From the NCBI GenBank assembly GCA_017161075.1, contig CP046174.1, forward strand, positions 1,798,001-1,862,000: 64,000 bases of DNA, in the 5' to 3' direction. Under the pieces are notes generated by a model, which searched no databases, was not told the origin of the DNA, and worked only from the letters and a program-made list of their open reading frames with translations. How positions within the stretch are numbered: position 1 is the stretch's first letter; every line of letters begins with the position of its first letter. Below, piece after piece: positions 7,937 to 17,853 of this stretch. A program made the translations under genes and the position numbers. The stretch is from Erysipelotrichaceae bacterium 66202529 (GTDB taxonomy: Bacteria > Bacillota_I > Bacilli_A > Erysipelotrichales > Erysipelotrichaceae).

Positions 7937-9994
7937 ATGAAACAAGTAAATCAACAGGCAGTCTACAGGGACTCTCTTGTGCAGTCGGTTAAGAAGCTTT
8001 CACCGAAAACCCAGATTCACAATCCGGTGATGTTTATCGTTTATATCGGCGCAATCTTTACTACGATATTATTCTTTATCGGGCTTGGCGGAATACAGGA
8101 TGAGCCCTCCTGGTATGTCTTTACGATTGCCTTGATTTTGTGGTTTACCGTTCTTTTTGCGAACTTTGCGGAAGCCATTGCAGAGGGGCGAGGACGCGCA
8201 CAGGCAGAAAGTCTGAAAAAATCGAGAAAGCAGGTAACTGCACATCGTCTGTTGAACCCGCAGGATAAGGAACATTTTACCGATGTGGCATCCAGTGAGC
8301 TGCATATTGATGATATTTGTCTGGTACGCAGCGGGGAAATGATACCGATGGACGGAGAGGTTATCGAAGGAATCGCATCTGTGGATGAATCCGCAATTAC
8401 CGGAGAAAGTGCACCGGTAATTCGGGAATCCGGCGGAGACCGCAGTGCGGTAACTGGAGGAACCACCGTTGTCAGTGACTGGATCGTTCTGCGTGTAACA
8501 GCTGCGAGCGGAGAGTCCTTTCTGGATAAAATGATTGCCATGGTGGAGGGGGCTGCACGTCAGAAAACACCGAATGAAATCGCACTACAGATTTTGCTGG
8601 TAACACTGACGATTATCTTTCTGATCGTTTGTGCCACCCTGCTTCCAGCCTCACAGTTTGTAAAGGAAATGGTGGGACAGGGGAATGCGGTATCCCTGAC
8701 CAATATCATTGCATTGCTGGTGTGTCTGGCGCCAACCACGATTGGTGCTCTGCTTTCCAGCATCGGAATTGCCGGCATGTCCCGTTTAAATCAGGCAAAT
8801 GTACTGGCGATGAGCGGTCGTGCCATCGAAGCGGCAGGAGATGTTGATGTATTGCTTTTGGATAAAACCGGAACGATTACACTGGGGAACCGGCAGGCAA
8901 CCGAATTTCTGCCAATTCACGGTGTTGCGGAAGCAGAACTCGCACAGGCCGCACAGCTTTCCTCTCTTGCGGATGAAACTGCGGAGGGAAGAAGCATTGT
9001 TGTACTCGCTAAGGAAAAATTCAATATCCGGGAACACAATATGCAGCAGCTGCATGCGGAATTTATTGAATTTTCAGCGAAAACCAGAATGTCAGGTGTC
9101 AATTATGACGGTGATATGGAAATCCGTAAGGGTGCAGCGGATGCAATTCGCAGATATGTGGAACAAGCAGGAAAGAAATATCCTGTACAATGTGAAGAGC
9201 TTGTAAAAATGATTGCGGAAAGGGGAGGCACACCGCTTGTAGTCGCAAAAAACCATACCGTTTTGGGTGTGATTTATCTGAAGGATATTGTAAAGGACGG
9301 TATTCAGGAAAACTTTGAAGCCCTGCGTAAGGGTGGTATTAAAACCATCATGATTACAGGTGATAACCCGATGACGGCAGCTGCTATTGCCGCTGAAGCC
9401 GGTGTGGATGATTTTGTGGCAGAGGCTACACCGGAAACCAAGCTAAAGCTGATTCGTGATTATCAGAAAAGCGGACATCTGGTTGCGATGACTGGAGACG
9501 GTACCAATGATGCACCGGCACTGGCACAGGCAGATGTTGCGGTGGCTATGAATTCCGGAACACAGGCAGCGAAGGAGGCTGGAAATATGGTAGATCTGGA
9601 TTCCAGTCCAACAAAGCTGATTGAGGTAGTGCGAATCGGAAAACAGCTGTTAATGACGCGTGGGGCTCTGACAACATTTTCCATTGCTAATGATGTGGCA
9701 AAATATTTTGCAATTATCCCTGTACTGTTTATGGGAATCTTTCCGAGCCTGTCCGCATTGAATATCATGCAGCTTACAAGCTCGTCTACGGCCATACTTT
9801 CTGCGGTGATTTACAATGCTTTTATCATTATCGCTTTGATACCACTGTCTTTGCGTGGCGTGCGATATCGGGAAATGCCGGCAGATAAGCAGTTGAAGCA
9901 CAATTTAATGATTTACGGTGCCGGTGGTATTGTTCTGCCCTTCATCGTAATTAAGCTCATTGATATGGTATTGACAGCTTGCGGCATCGCATAG
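7937..9994 (+). CDS. kdpB: Potassium-transporting P-type ATPase subunit KdpB
   Basis: 685 residues from ATG 7937, which is preceded by GGGAAGGTG at good spacing; TTG 7916 is a less likely start. The catalytic subunit shows the actuator motif TGES, the phosphorylation motif DKTGT with D309, and hinge motifs [20 protein letters not shown]. It forms a phospho-aspartate intermediate that energises K+ movement through KdpA. Upstream kdpA ends 17 bases earlier and kdpC starts 16 bases later, so this is a standard kdpFABC operon. Confidence 0.97.
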   Translation: MKQVNQQAVYRDSLVQSVKKLSPKTQIHNPVMFIVYIGAIFTTILFFIGLGGIQDEPSWYVFTIALILWFTVLFANFAEAIAEGRGRAQAESLKKSRKQVTAHRLLNPQDKEHFTDVASSELHIDDICLVRSGEMIPMDGEVIEGIASVDESAITGESAPVIRESGGDRSAVTGGTTVVSDWIVLRVTAASGESFLDKMIAMVEGAARQKTPNEIALQILLVTLTIIFLIVCATLLPASQFVKEMVGQGNAVSLTNIIALLVCLAPTTIGALLSSIGIAGMSRLNQANVLAMSGRAIEAAGDVDVLLLDKTGTITLGNRQATEFLPIHGVAEAELAQAAQLSSLADETAEGRSIVVLAKEKFNIREHNMQQLHAEFIEFSAKTRMSGVNYDGDMEIRKGAADAIRRYVEQAGKKYPVQCEELVKMIAERGGTPLVVAKNHTVLGVIYLKDIVKDGIQENFEALRKGGIKTIMITGDNPMTAAAIAAEAGVDDFVAEATPETKLKLIRDYQKSGHLVAMTGDGTNDAPALAQADVAVAMNSGTQAAKEAGNMVDLDSSPTKLIEVVRIGKQLLMTRGALTTFSIANDVAKYFAIIPVLFMGIFPSLSALNIMQLTSSSTAILSAVIYNAFIIIALIPLSLRGVRYREMPADKQLKHNLMIYGAGGIVLPFIVIKLIDMVLTACGIA

Positions 9995-10010
9995 AAAGGA
10001 GCATACACAC

Positions 10011-10580
10011 ATGAAAAAAAGAAAGACATGGCTTGCGGCACTTATCTGTATTCTGGTGCTTACCCTGCTTTGCGGTCTGGTTTATCCACTTATTATGACA
10101 GCAGCCTCACAACTGATATTTCCAGAGCAGGCAAATGGCAGTGTGCTTACGGTAACAAAGGACGGAAAAACACAGACGGTGGGATCCGCTCTGATTGGAC
10201 AGTCCTGGACAGAGCCGAAGTATCTGATCGGACGTCCTAACAGTGGAGCTCCGACAAATCAGAGTGCGGTATCAGAGGAACAGAAGCAGACAGTTGCCGA
10301 ATATGTGAAGTGGTGGAATGAATTTGATCCTGAAACGAGGGGAAAGGATATTCCCGAGGATTTATTAACAGCATCCGGCAGCGGTGTGGATCCGGAAATC
10401 AGTCCAAAGGCTGCTGAATTTCAGGTAGAACGCATTGCCCGTGTTCGAAAAATACCGGAAAGCAGTGTACGTAAGCTAATTGATAAATATACAACAGGAA
10501 AAACCTTCGGCATCTTAGGAGAAAATCGTGTAAATGTATTATTAGTCAATCTGGAGCTAGACGGCTACAAGGTTGAATAA
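10011..10580 (+). CDS. kdpC: Potassium-transporting ATPase subunit KdpC
   Basis: 189 residues with a single N-terminal membrane anchor (about 8-30) and a soluble extracytoplasmic part. Family features include GQSWTEPKYLIGRPN near residue 65 and a C-terminal VNVLLVNLELD. KdpC holds KdpA and KdpB together and raises K+ affinity. AAAGGAG lies before ATG 10011. It ends the classical operon, but a 40-codon membrane-peptide frame follows 93 bases later without a terminator between. Confidence 0.95.
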   Translation: MKKRKTWLAALICILVLTLLCGLVYPLIMTAASQLIFPEQANGSVLTVTKDGKTQTVGSALIGQSWTEPKYLIGRPNSGAPTNQSAVSEEQKQTVAEYVKWWNEFDPETRGKDIPEDLLTASGSGVDPEISPKAAEFQVERIARVRKIPESSVRKLIDKYTTGKTFGILGENRVNVLLVNLELDGYKVE

Positions 10581-10673
10581 GCCTCTTAGCAGCATCTTTA
10601 TATTATAGAAAATCTGCTAACAGCACCTTAACCGAAGCACTGGTAAACTGTAGGTGTAAGGAAGGTGATGGAT

Positions 10674-10796
10674 ATGTTGAGTACCTTGGATATTGTCATC
10701 AGTGCAGCAGGTATCCTGCTTGCGGCAGGTTTGCTATATGCAGCATATCGTCTTATGAAATCCGCCGTTGATACAAAGCAGTGCCATATGCACTAA
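10674..10796 (+). CDS. Predicted 40-residue membrane peptide downstream of kdpC
   Basis: MLSTLDIVISAAGILLAAGL continues to a basic, Cys/His-containing tail (AYRLMKSAVDTKQCHMH). One membrane helix spans about residues 6-26. AAGGAAGG lies 8 bases before ATG 10674; ATG 10668 is an in-frame alternative. It lies between kdpC and a bidirectional terminator, so it is probably cotranscribed with kdp or made from a weak local promoter. I recognise no family. By size and context it could be an accessory peptide of the pump, as KdpF is, but that is inference. Confidence 0.5.
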   Translation: MLSTLDIVISAAGILLAAGLLYAAYRLMKSAVDTKQCHMH

Positions 10797-10823
10797 TATA
10801 TACAGCGAATCACATAGTAGTAC

Positions 10824-10876
10824 AAAAAAGAACAGCTGTTCAGGGAATATTACACATTCTTTGAACGGCTGTTTTT
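10824..10876. terminator. Bidirectional terminator between kdp and the FUSC gene
   Basis: AACAGCTGTTCA (10831-10842) pairs with TGAACGGCTGTT (10862-10873). T follows on the plus side and AAAAAA precedes (10825-10830), so it can stop transcripts from both converging sides. Confidence 0.85.
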
Positions 10877-10890
10877 CTGTCGTTGGAATC

Positions 10891-11970
10891 TTATTTCGGT
10901 GCTGCTGAATGCAGCAGTGTAGTGAGATGGTAATGCGATATTGCGGTATCCCTGTTCAGTGGATGGTCATCCGCCATTGCAGTTTCCACACTCCAACGCT
11001 GCATATGCAATGCTGCTCTTGCTATGTATGCAAGCATATAAATTAAAATGACGATTACAATACCGAGCAGCAAACAGAATATTCTGTTTTCAATGGCTGT
11101 TTTGGTGTCCAGAATAACCAGCGAGGCATTCAGTGCAGATATCGCATTGATGACCTGCTTGTATTTATACTCCGGCAAAAAGAAGCCGATATATCCCAGA
11201 ACCATGATGACAAGCATGGCATACTGCTGAGGAATCAGAAGCTGGAAGAAGATAAAAAACAGAACAACACCTGCCAGGGTGCCGATGAAGCGGTGCCGGA
11301 TGCGCTCCAGTGTTTCAGAGAATTCCAGCTGTGTCAGCGACATGACGACAATACTGATCCACAGCGGCTTGGACAGGTGTAACACGGAGGCGGTAAGCAT
11401 GGCAATGGAGATTCCCAGTGACATGCGCAAAATATAGCTACGGTGCCGTTTACTGCGCTGGAACTGCTGTTTTAAGGTACAGCCATTTTTGCCGATTCCT
11501 TTCCTTTTCCAGTTTATCAGAATGCAGAGACTGACAAGAACAGCGCCAAAGCAGACGCAGACAATCCGCCCGCTCAGCTTTGACCATGGTACAGCTGTTG
11601 ATTGTGAAAATACAAAGCACAGCAGAAAGGAAATATTCGCTTTCATTTCCATCGGCTCACTTATGAGGACAAGGAGCAGAACAAGAAAGCAGAAATTTAC
11701 AAGAAAGGCAGCGACAGGATGCAGCAATGCACTCTGAGCTGCAATTCCTCCACCGATATACAAAAGCAAAGCGATCAGACTCATCGCAGTCGGTCGGATA
11801 CCGAGCTCACATGTTGGCAGCATGGTAAATCCAACGCCAAGAGCCACCGCTGTCAACGTATTCTCCACATGAAACATCATTTGAAAAATAAAAACAAAGC
11901 CTACGTTAATTGCAAATCTGAACGCATTATAGAGTGCTTCTTTTATAAATGATTTTCTGATTTTCAGCAT
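10891..11970 (-). CDS. FUSC-family inner membrane protein (possible small-molecule exporter)
   Basis: 359 residues from ATG at 11970, which has AAGGAG seven bases upstream; an upstream ATG at 11991 has no good binding site. Two sets of hydrophobic helices, about residues 14-145 and 180-320, are separated by a basic cytoplasmic stretch, as in fusaric-acid-resistance/aromatic-acid-exporter proteins. The motif LERIRHRFIGTLAGVVLFF fits the second FUSC repeat. It is transcribed divergently from a MarR regulator with a perfect palindrome in between, a common layout for a drug- or acid-induced efflux gene. Substrate unknown. Confidence 0.75.
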   Translation of the reverse strand: MLKIRKSFIKEALYNAFRFAINVGFVFIFQMMFHVENTLTAVALGVGFTMLPTCELGIRPTAMSLIALLLYIGGGIAAQSALLHPVAAFLVNFCFLVLLLVLISEPMEMKANISFLLCFVFSQSTAVPWSKLSGRIVCVCFGAVLVSLCILINWKRKGIGKNGCTLKQQFQRSKRHRSYILRMSLGISIAMLTASVLHLSKPLWISIVVMSLTQLEFSETLERIRHRFIGTLAGVVLFFIFFQLLIPQQYAMLVIMVLGYIGFFLPEYKYKQVINAISALNASLVILDTKTAIENRIFCLLLGIVIVILIYMLAYIARAALHMQRWSVETAMADDHPLNRDTAISHYHLTTLLHSAAPK

Positions 11971-12052
11971 AACACCACTCCTTTTTCTCATGTTTTCTTG
12001 CTTTTTGGCTATCCGTAAGCTATCATGGATTTATAAGGTAAATAAATATAGA

Positions 12053-12072
12053 TAGTACATAATTATGTACTA
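12053..12072. promoter_or_regulatory. Perfect 20-bp palindrome, likely MarR operator
   Basis: TAGTACATAATTATGTACTA is its own reverse complement. It lies in the divergent spacer between the FUSC gene and the marR-type gene and is rich in -10-like sequence, so a bound repressor could block both promoters. Confidence 0.75.
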
Positions 12073-12127
12073 ATTGTATTTTATCTGTTTTTGAAAATAA
12101 GTCAATACCAAATGAGGAGGATAACAT

Positions 12128-12565
12128 ATGAATGACCAAAATTTCATGCAGGAGCTGATCCGGCTTCTGCCGCACTGGCATTATAAGGTGGAACGCAGCA
12201 TTCGAAGACAACAGAAATCCAAACAGATTAGCTATGAGACCTACTTTTGTTTAATGACGCTGAAAAGCTGCGGGCAGTTAAGGATGAAAGAGCTGGCAAA
12301 GGCACTTCGTTTGAGTAAGCAGCAGGCTACCCATATCATTGACAGTCTGTATCAATATGATTTAGTGGAGCGCAAGGAGAATCCCAATGACCGCAGAAGC
12401 GTTTATATTGGCGTAACAAAGCGTGGTGAACAGTTTTTGCAGGAGAATGCACTGGATGCCGGTGCGCTGTATGAGCAAATGCAGCAGAAGCTAAGTGCTC
12501 AGGAAATACAGGAATTTGCGGATGCTGTGCATACCATGCTGAAGCTGCTGGATAAGCTGGAATAG
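12128..12565 (+). CDS. MarR-family transcriptional regulator
   Basis: 145 residues with a winged helix in the middle: LRMKELAKALRLSKQQATHI is the helix-turn-helix and NPNDRRSVYIGVTKRGE the wing. GAGGAGGATAAC precedes ATG 12128. It is divergent from the FUSC gene and probably represses it and itself through the 12053-12072 palindrome. MarR proteins usually release DNA on binding small phenolic or lipophilic ligands; the ligand here is unknown. Confidence 0.88.
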   Translation: MNDQNFMQELIRLLPHWHYKVERSIRRQQKSKQISYETYFCLMTLKSCGQLRMKELAKALRLSKQQATHIIDSLYQYDLVERKENPNDRRSVYIGVTKRGEQFLQENALDAGALYEQMQQKLSAQEIQEFADAVHTMLKLLDKLE

Positions 12566-12724
12566 AGGAATTGGTGAGAATAGAAGGGAAAACGGTCTTT
12601 GCTTCTTAAAAGGATTGAAATCCTATGCTTTATAAACGGTGGTAAAAGCAGATACTTCTAGTATGCTTCCATTTTTGTAGAGCAGTGAGCGGTAACAGCT
12701 GCATACAAAAAGTATTAACAAACG

Positions 12725-12781
12725 AAAAAAAGGAGACTTCAAACTTTGATATATACATCATAATTTGAAGCTTCCTTTTTG
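12725..12781. terminator. Bidirectional terminator between marR-type and HAD genes
   Basis: GGAGACTTCAAA (12732-12743) pairs with TTTGAAGCTTCC (12764-12775) with a two-base mismatch. An A run precedes and TTTTT follows, serving the two convergent genes. Confidence 0.8.
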
Positions 12782-12820
12782 TTTGACAAAAGATATGCTG
12801 TAAAGTATGAAATCGAGTGC

Positions 12821-13600
12821 TTATGGCTGGATCCATCCAAATTTTACACAGGCCTTGTAGATTCCATCCTCCACATTGCGCTCTGTAACATAATCTGCTT
12901 TATCTTTTAATGCATCACATGCATTTCCCATAGCGATGCTGAACCATGCATCATCGAACATCACCAGGTCGTTATAATCATCACCAAATACGACAACATC
13001 CTTTATAGAACCGCCAAGGCGCTCCATCATATCCAGGATCCCCTCTTTTTTGCGGTCGTGCTGAAACATCAGATACGCTTCGACAAAGCGAAGATTCCCT
13101 AGTGTATCCTTCTTTGTCAGACGCTGCTCTTCCTCTTTTGGAATAGAGACATACAGCTTGTAAATGTCTTTTACCTTATCAATATCAAAGGCTGGATCGA
13201 TGATATAATTGGTTGGCTCCTTGCGCTCTCCACATTGCTGACGGAAACGGTCGTCCACATCATATACATCAATGGAATCATCCAGCATGACCAATACCCC
13301 ATAGCCAAGACTGCGCGCCTCCTTGTATACAGCGATTGCCTTATCACGTTCCAGCGGTGTATTCATAACCAGCTCATCCCTGATCACAAGACCATTACCT
13401 CCGCAGCAGACCATATTGTGTAACCCGACAGCTTCCATAAAGCCCCTTGCTTTATAGTGTGCCCTGCCTGTCGCAATGGCAACGAAATGACCGGCATCCT
13501 GCAGGCGGTTCAGTGCCTCCTGCGCACTGGGGACGATTTGCTTTGTCGCATTATCTGTGAGTGTCCCGTCAATATCAAAAAACAGATACTTTTTTTCCAT
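12821..13600 (-). CDS. HAD-superfamily (Cof-type) phosphatase
   Basis: 259 residues. Motif I is FDIDGTLTD near residue 9 (catalytic Asp pair), motif II is IATGRA near residue 43, and motif IV is VVFGDDYNDLVMF near residue 205. The cap domain lies between motifs II and IV, as in Cof-type IIB enzymes that hydrolyse sugar phosphates, flavin mononucleotide or pyridoxal phosphate. AGGAGG precedes ATG 13600. It stands alone, and the true substrate cannot be read from sequence. Confidence 0.9.
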   Translation of the reverse strand: MEKKYLFFDIDGTLTDNATKQIVPSAQEALNRLQDAGHFVAIATGRAHYKARGFMEAVGLHNMVCCGGNGLVIRDELVMNTPLERDKAIAVYKEARSLGYGVLVMLDDSIDVYDVDDRFRQQCGERKEPTNYIIDPAFDIDKVKDIYKLYVSIPKEEEQRLTKKDTLGNLRFVEAYLMFQHDRKKEGILDMMERLGGSIKDVVVFGDDYNDLVMFDDAWFSIAMGNACDALKDKADYVTERNVEDGIYKACVKFGWIQP

Positions 13601-13878
13601 GATGCTATCCTCCTTAATCTGCTATTATCATACCGTCTGCACTGGTAAATGACAAGGGTAAAATGCATGTATTGATTGTTGGAAACAGGGATAGGCTGGA
13701 TAGTTGGGGAAGAATGAAAAAAACTATTCGACTTGTATTTATCTGGCTGATGTGTTTCAATGCGTGTTATCTTATTTTATGAGAGCAGCTCCCATCGTAT
13801 TTATTTAGAAGAATTTTGATTGGATATGGTCATACTGGTAAAAATCATATATAATGTGGAAAGAAGGCAGGTGTTTGT

Positions 13879-15507
13879 ATGAAAAAAGCAATACCGATTG
13901 GCGTAAATAGTTATCAGAAGTTGCGGGAAGAGGAGTATTATACAGTTGACAAGAGTATGATGATAGCCGAATTTCTGGAGCGGAAAACCACGGTAACGCT
14001 GATTACACGGCCAAGGAGATTTGGAAAGACAATCAATATGAGTATGCTTGCGGATTTTTTTGATATTACAAAAGATTCCAGAGACATATTTAAGAATACT
14101 GCAATTATGCAGACGGAATATGCGGATGTCATCAATTCATATCCAACAATTTTTCTTTCCTTCGCTGATGCAAAAGGGGATAAAAACAATATAGTAATGC
14201 AAATGAAGCTTCAGCTTTTAAAAGAATATAAGAAAAATAAGAATGTTCTTGCCAATATTGACATGTTTGAAAAACCGGAATTTGATATCATTATGAGCGG
14301 ACTTTCTGATTTACAGGATAATTCTTTGCATACTGTTGTTAATGCAATCAGTTTTCTGATGACAAAATGCCATCAATCTTATGGAAAAAGAGTTATGCTT
14401 TTTATAGATGAGTACGATACCCCATTTATTGAAGCGCATGCACTTGACTTTTACGAGGAGCTTCGCAATAGTCTAGCGTCCATGCTGCATACCTCATTAA
14501 AAACAAGTAATGATTTGCAATATGCCATGCTTACAGGAATACAGAGGGTTGCGAAAGAAAATATATTCTCTGATTTAAACAATTTGCTGGTCTGTACCGT
14601 AAATGACAGTCGCTATGCACAATATTTCGGCTTTACAGAGGAAGAAGTTAAAGCTGCATTACAGGCCTATGATATTCCGTTTACGGATGAGATAAAGCAG
14701 ATGTATGATGGATATAATATGGGAGGCACAGACATCTATAATCCATGGTCAATCATAAATTATTTGGATAGAAGGCAACTGATTCCTTACTGGGTGAATA
14801 CGAGTTCCAATACAATGATCAAAAATGCTATGAAATCATGCGATAAAGTTTTTCAGGAAGGCTATGAGAAACTTATAGAAAATGATACAGTTACAGCTAT
14901 GGTGAATTTTGAAACTTCATTTTATGAGTTAAAGGAAACGAGTAGTTTATGGGGATTGTTTGTAAATGCTGGATATCTGACTGTGGCAGAAGAAGTCGAT
15001 CTGCTTAAAGGTGTTTACAGGCTACGGATACCCAATCAGGAGGTTGTACGTGAATTTCAATCTCTGACTGCAGCTTATTTACAGATCAGTGAAAATACGA
15101 TGTTTACGATGTTTCATGCATTACAGAAAAATGATTGGGTAGTATTCCTGCAGGAATATCAAAAAGTTTTATTAACGAATACAAGCTATCATGACTTGCA
15201 GAGAGAAAATTCTTATCACATGCTGTTACTTGGAATGTGTATGTGGCTGCGAAATTACTATGATATAGTCAGTAATAGAGAGCAGGGAGAAGGTCGCTAC
15301 GATATCTTTCTGCAAAGTAAACATGTTAATCAACCATCTCTTATGTTTGAATTGAAATTTACAAAAGATCAGAAGGTAGATCTACAGCAGCTGGCAGAAT
15401 CTGCATGTAATCAAATGTATGAGAAACACTATGCTGCAGGGATTGATACTATCATTCTTATTGGATTGGCACATCGTGGAAAGCAGGTCTCTATGCATAT
15501 ACAGTAA
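13879..15507 (+). CDS. AAA-ATPase-like / PD-(D/E)XK nuclease-like protein (DUF1703 type)
   Basis: 542 residues. The N-terminal AAA-ATPase-like domain opens PIGVNSYQKLREEEYYTVDKS, then has a P-loop-like RPRRFGKT (about 45) and a Walker B-like VMLFIDEYDTPF. The C-terminal DUF1703 domain shows D and ExK residues in GRYDIFL and FELKF, a PD-(D/E)XK nuclease arrangement. The family is found in many, often numerous, copies in gut Firmicutes and Bacteroidetes. Its function is not established, though defence or mobile-element roles are suspected. The gene is visibly more AT-rich than its neighbours and has its own terminator. Confidence 0.85.
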   Translation: MKKAIPIGVNSYQKLREEEYYTVDKSMMIAEFLERKTTVTLITRPRRFGKTINMSMLADFFDITKDSRDIFKNTAIMQTEYADVINSYPTIFLSFADAKGDKNNIVMQMKLQLLKEYKKNKNVLANIDMFEKPEFDIIMSGLSDLQDNSLHTVVNAISFLMTKCHQSYGKRVMLFIDEYDTPFIEAHALDFYEELRNSLASMLHTSLKTSNDLQYAMLTGIQRVAKENIFSDLNNLLVCTVNDSRYAQYFGFTEEEVKAALQAYDIPFTDEIKQMYDGYNMGGTDIYNPWSIINYLDRRQLIPYWVNTSSNTMIKNAMKSCDKVFQEGYEKLIENDTVTAMVNFETSFYELKETSSLWGLFVNAGYLTVAEEVDLLKGVYRLRIPNQEVVREFQSLTAAYLQISENTMFTMFHALQKNDWVVFLQEYQKVLLTNTSYHDLQRENSYHMLLLGMCMWLRNYYDIVSNREQGEGRYDIFLQSKHVNQPSLMFELKFTKDQKVDLQQLAESACNQMYEKHYAAGIDTIILIGLAHRGKQVSMHIQ

Positions 15508-15512
15508 TGATT

Positions 15513-15547
15513 CTATGTCCTATTATTTGGGGCATAGTTTTTTTTGT
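15513..15547 (+). terminator. Intrinsic terminator after the AAA/PD-(D/E)XK gene
   Basis: CTATGTCC (15513-15520) pairs with GGGCATAG (15530-15537) with one G-T pair, followed by ten T. Confidence 0.85.
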
Positions 15548-15710
15548 TTACTCAGAATGCCTTCAAAAACGAAATATCCTCAATAAAAATTACTGAGCAA
15601 AAAGATTGATACCGTTTCCTGTTGTTCATGATCATCATCAAATACGCTTTCCATAATGATATTCCTGCTTATTCCGGTTACACTAAAAGCAGGTGGAAGG
15701 AGCTGAATTT

Positions 15711-16964
15711 ATGAACATCGGCTATGCCTGTATCTGTCTTGATCCAAGATTTCATTTTGAAACATGTATTCAGAAATTCGCTACTAAGGAACGTCTGCGC
15801 AGCATTATTACTGCTAATTTGACAACACTGCAGCAGCTGCTTGCATACAACGTATCGCAAAATATCCGCATGTACCGCCTGTCCTCGGATATGATTCCCT
15901 TTGGCAGCAGTCCGGTAAACACTGTGCCATGGTTAGATGAATATGCGCAGGAATTTTCTACAATCGGCGCATATATCAGGGAAAACGGTCTGCGTGTTTC
16001 CATGCATCCGGGACAATACTGTGTTATCAATTCGCTGCGGGAGGACGTTGTGGCACGCAGTATTGACGAGCTCTTTTATCATGCTTCCATACTAGAGGCA
16101 ATGGGGCTGGATGCGACACATAAAATGGTATTGCATATCGGAGGCGTATATGGCGACAAGGCACAGGCGATGCAAAGATTTGCGCAGGTTTATCAGACGC
16201 TGGATCCAATAATAAAAAAACATTTGATTATCGAGAATGATGATCGCTATTATACCATAGAGGATGTACTGCAGTTATCCGGACAGCTACATATTCCGGT
16301 TGTATTTGATAATCTGCATCATGCTATTCTTCCTCCTGAAGCAAAACATACACAGCGTGAATGGCTGCAGCTTGTCGCAAAAACCTGGACATCAGCGGAT
16401 GGCATCATGAAGGTCCATTTCTGTCAGCAGGACAAGAAAAAACGCATTGGTGCACATGCTATGCATATTGACACGGATACCTTTCTGGACTTTGTACAGG
16501 AGCAGGAAGGAATTGACATGGATCTTATGCTGGAGGTGAAGGATAAAAATATTTCTGCAATCAAATGCGAAAATCTTCTGCATGGCAATCTGATATATCC
16601 TGATCGGGAATGGAGCCGATATAAGCTCTTGTTTCTACTGGAAAGCAGGCAGCTGTATGAAGCATGGGATAAACTGATACATAAGAAATCCAGCATCTGT
16701 AGTCTAGATTTCTATCATGTTGCTGAGGATATCGGGCGAAGACAGCATGGAAAGGCAGCTATACAACGAATTGTACAGTATATTTTACAAGGTGTGGAAT
16801 GGGAACAGCGCACACGGCTGCTCTTGCAGAAAAGTATCGCAGCTTACGAAGATGATAAAAAAACGTTGGAGCAGCTGTTGGATACGATGCTTCGTGCATG
16901 TGAGCGGACAGCACAGTATTCTTTATATGATGCGATTCTCCTTCTGAAAACCTATGAGGTATAA
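15711..16964 (+). CDS. uvsE: UV DNA damage endonuclease UvsE/UVDE
   Basis: 417 residues from ATG 15711, seven bases after AAGGAG. It starts MNIGYACICL and contains the TIM-barrel metal-site segments of the UVDE family: RMYRLSSDMIPFGS, SMHPGQYCVINS, KMVLHIGGVYGDK, LIIENDDRYY and PVVFDNLHH. The enzyme nicks DNA 5' of UV photoproducts and other lesions, starting an excision repair route independent of UvrABC. The roughly 100-residue C-terminal tail is not part of the core family. A lipoprotein gene follows in the same direction. Confidence 0.9.
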   Translation: MNIGYACICLDPRFHFETCIQKFATKERLRSIITANLTTLQQLLAYNVSQNIRMYRLSSDMIPFGSSPVNTVPWLDEYAQEFSTIGAYIRENGLRVSMHPGQYCVINSLREDVVARSIDELFYHASILEAMGLDATHKMVLHIGGVYGDKAQAMQRFAQVYQTLDPIIKKHLIIENDDRYYTIEDVLQLSGQLHIPVVFDNLHHAILPPEAKHTQREWLQLVAKTWTSADGIMKVHFCQQDKKKRIGAHAMHIDTDTFLDFVQEQEGIDMDLMLEVKDKNISAIKCENLLHGNLIYPDREWSRYKLLFLLESRQLYEAWDKLIHKKSSICSLDFYHVAEDIGRRQHGKAAIQRIVQYILQGVEWEQRTRLLLQKSIAAYEDDKKTLEQLLDTMLRACERTAQYSLYDAILLLKTYEV

Positions 16965-17008
16965 AACAAAAAGGATGAGACATACTACCTATGACAGGAG
17001 GCTGGAAT

Positions 17009-17623
17009 ATGAATAAACAAATACAAAAAGCAGCATGCATAGCACTTTTAACAGCATTGCTGAGCGGCTGCGGCACGAATGACAAAAAGGATGCAAATAC
17101 AAAAACCAATCAAACAAAGGAAGCTGCGGAAAAAAGCGTCAAGGATGCCAAAAATAAAACAGAGGACAGCATTGATAATGTAATGAATTATTTCAAGGAG
17201 CAAGGGCTGAAATTTGAAAATTCCAAGGCAATCACAGATATCGATTTTGCAGCATATGAGGGCAGAAGCTTTGACTACAATGGCAGCACTGCCTATCTGT
17301 ACCGCGTGAAATCCGATGATGACAATATGAAAAAGGTATTGAAGGAAGCAAAGGACAACGGAAGGGTTAAGGTCAGCATCGATAACAAGGAGCAGGAATA
17401 TGGAGCAAAGGTAAATGGTGATTTCTTATTTCTGTATGACGCCAACCAGAACTGGAATGATTATGTGAGCGCCTTCCCGAGCTATACGTATAGCGGAACA
17501 GCAGGCAGTAATACCGGATCAAACGGTGTAACAGATCCATCCAATCCGGGTACCACCAAGAATGCCAACGAACAAAATAGCAATAGCAATTCCAACAATA
17601 CACAAAACGGTATGGAGGATTAA
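17009..17623 (+). CDS. Predicted lipoprotein of unknown function
   Basis: 204 residues from ATG 17009, seven bases after AGGAGG. A signal peptide ends in the lipobox LLSGC (Cys about 22), so the mature protein is probably lipid-anchored outside the membrane. Next comes a Lys/Asn/Thr-rich linker, a compact domain (about 60-155) and a low-complexity Asn/Ser/Gly tail. I recognise no enzyme motif. A terminator follows within 20 bases, so the gene ends its transcript. Confidence 0.75.
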   Translation: MNKQIQKAACIALLTALLSGCGTNDKKDANTKTNQTKEAAEKSVKDAKNKTEDSIDNVMNYFKEQGLKFENSKAITDIDFAAYEGRSFDYNGSTAYLYRVKSDDDNMKKVLKEAKDNGRVKVSIDNKEQEYGAKVNGDFLFLYDANQNWNDYVSAFPSYTYSGTAGSNTGSNGVTDPSNPGTTKNANEQNSNSNSNNTQNGMED

Positions 17624-17638
17624 CCGACAAGTTAAAAA

Positions 17639-17666
17639 GTGGATTCCGGCGAATCTGCTTTTTTTT
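17639..17666 (+). terminator. Intrinsic terminator after the lipoprotein gene
   Basis: GTGGATTC (17639-17646) pairs with GAATCTGC (17651-17658) through two G-T pairs, with a CGGC loop and eight T. Confidence 0.85.
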
Positions 17667-17790
17667 CTGTTTCTTTAATGGTTTAGGCGGCGAATCAGTC
17701 TTTTCATGTCTTGTTTTCGTGAATTTACAAAGAAACTGCATTCTTTAAATGGATACCTGGAAAATCTGTTTTTTTCTATAGATTTCTTAT

Positions 17791-17815
17791 ATTGTTACAT
17801 GTATAATGTAACAAT
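17791..17815 (+). promoter_or_regulatory. Inverted repeat overlapping a -10, likely operator of the ankyrin/WYL operon
   Basis: ATTGTTACAT (17791-17800) and ATGTAACAAT (17806-17815) are perfect 10-bp arms around a 5-bp centre. A consensus -10, TATAAT (17802-17807), lies inside, so a bound protein would block RNA polymerase. The WYL regulator encoded as the second gene is the natural candidate. Confidence 0.7.
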
Positions 17816-17853
17816 GAGGCATATCATAAAGACATCAAGAAAGGATGTGCCTT

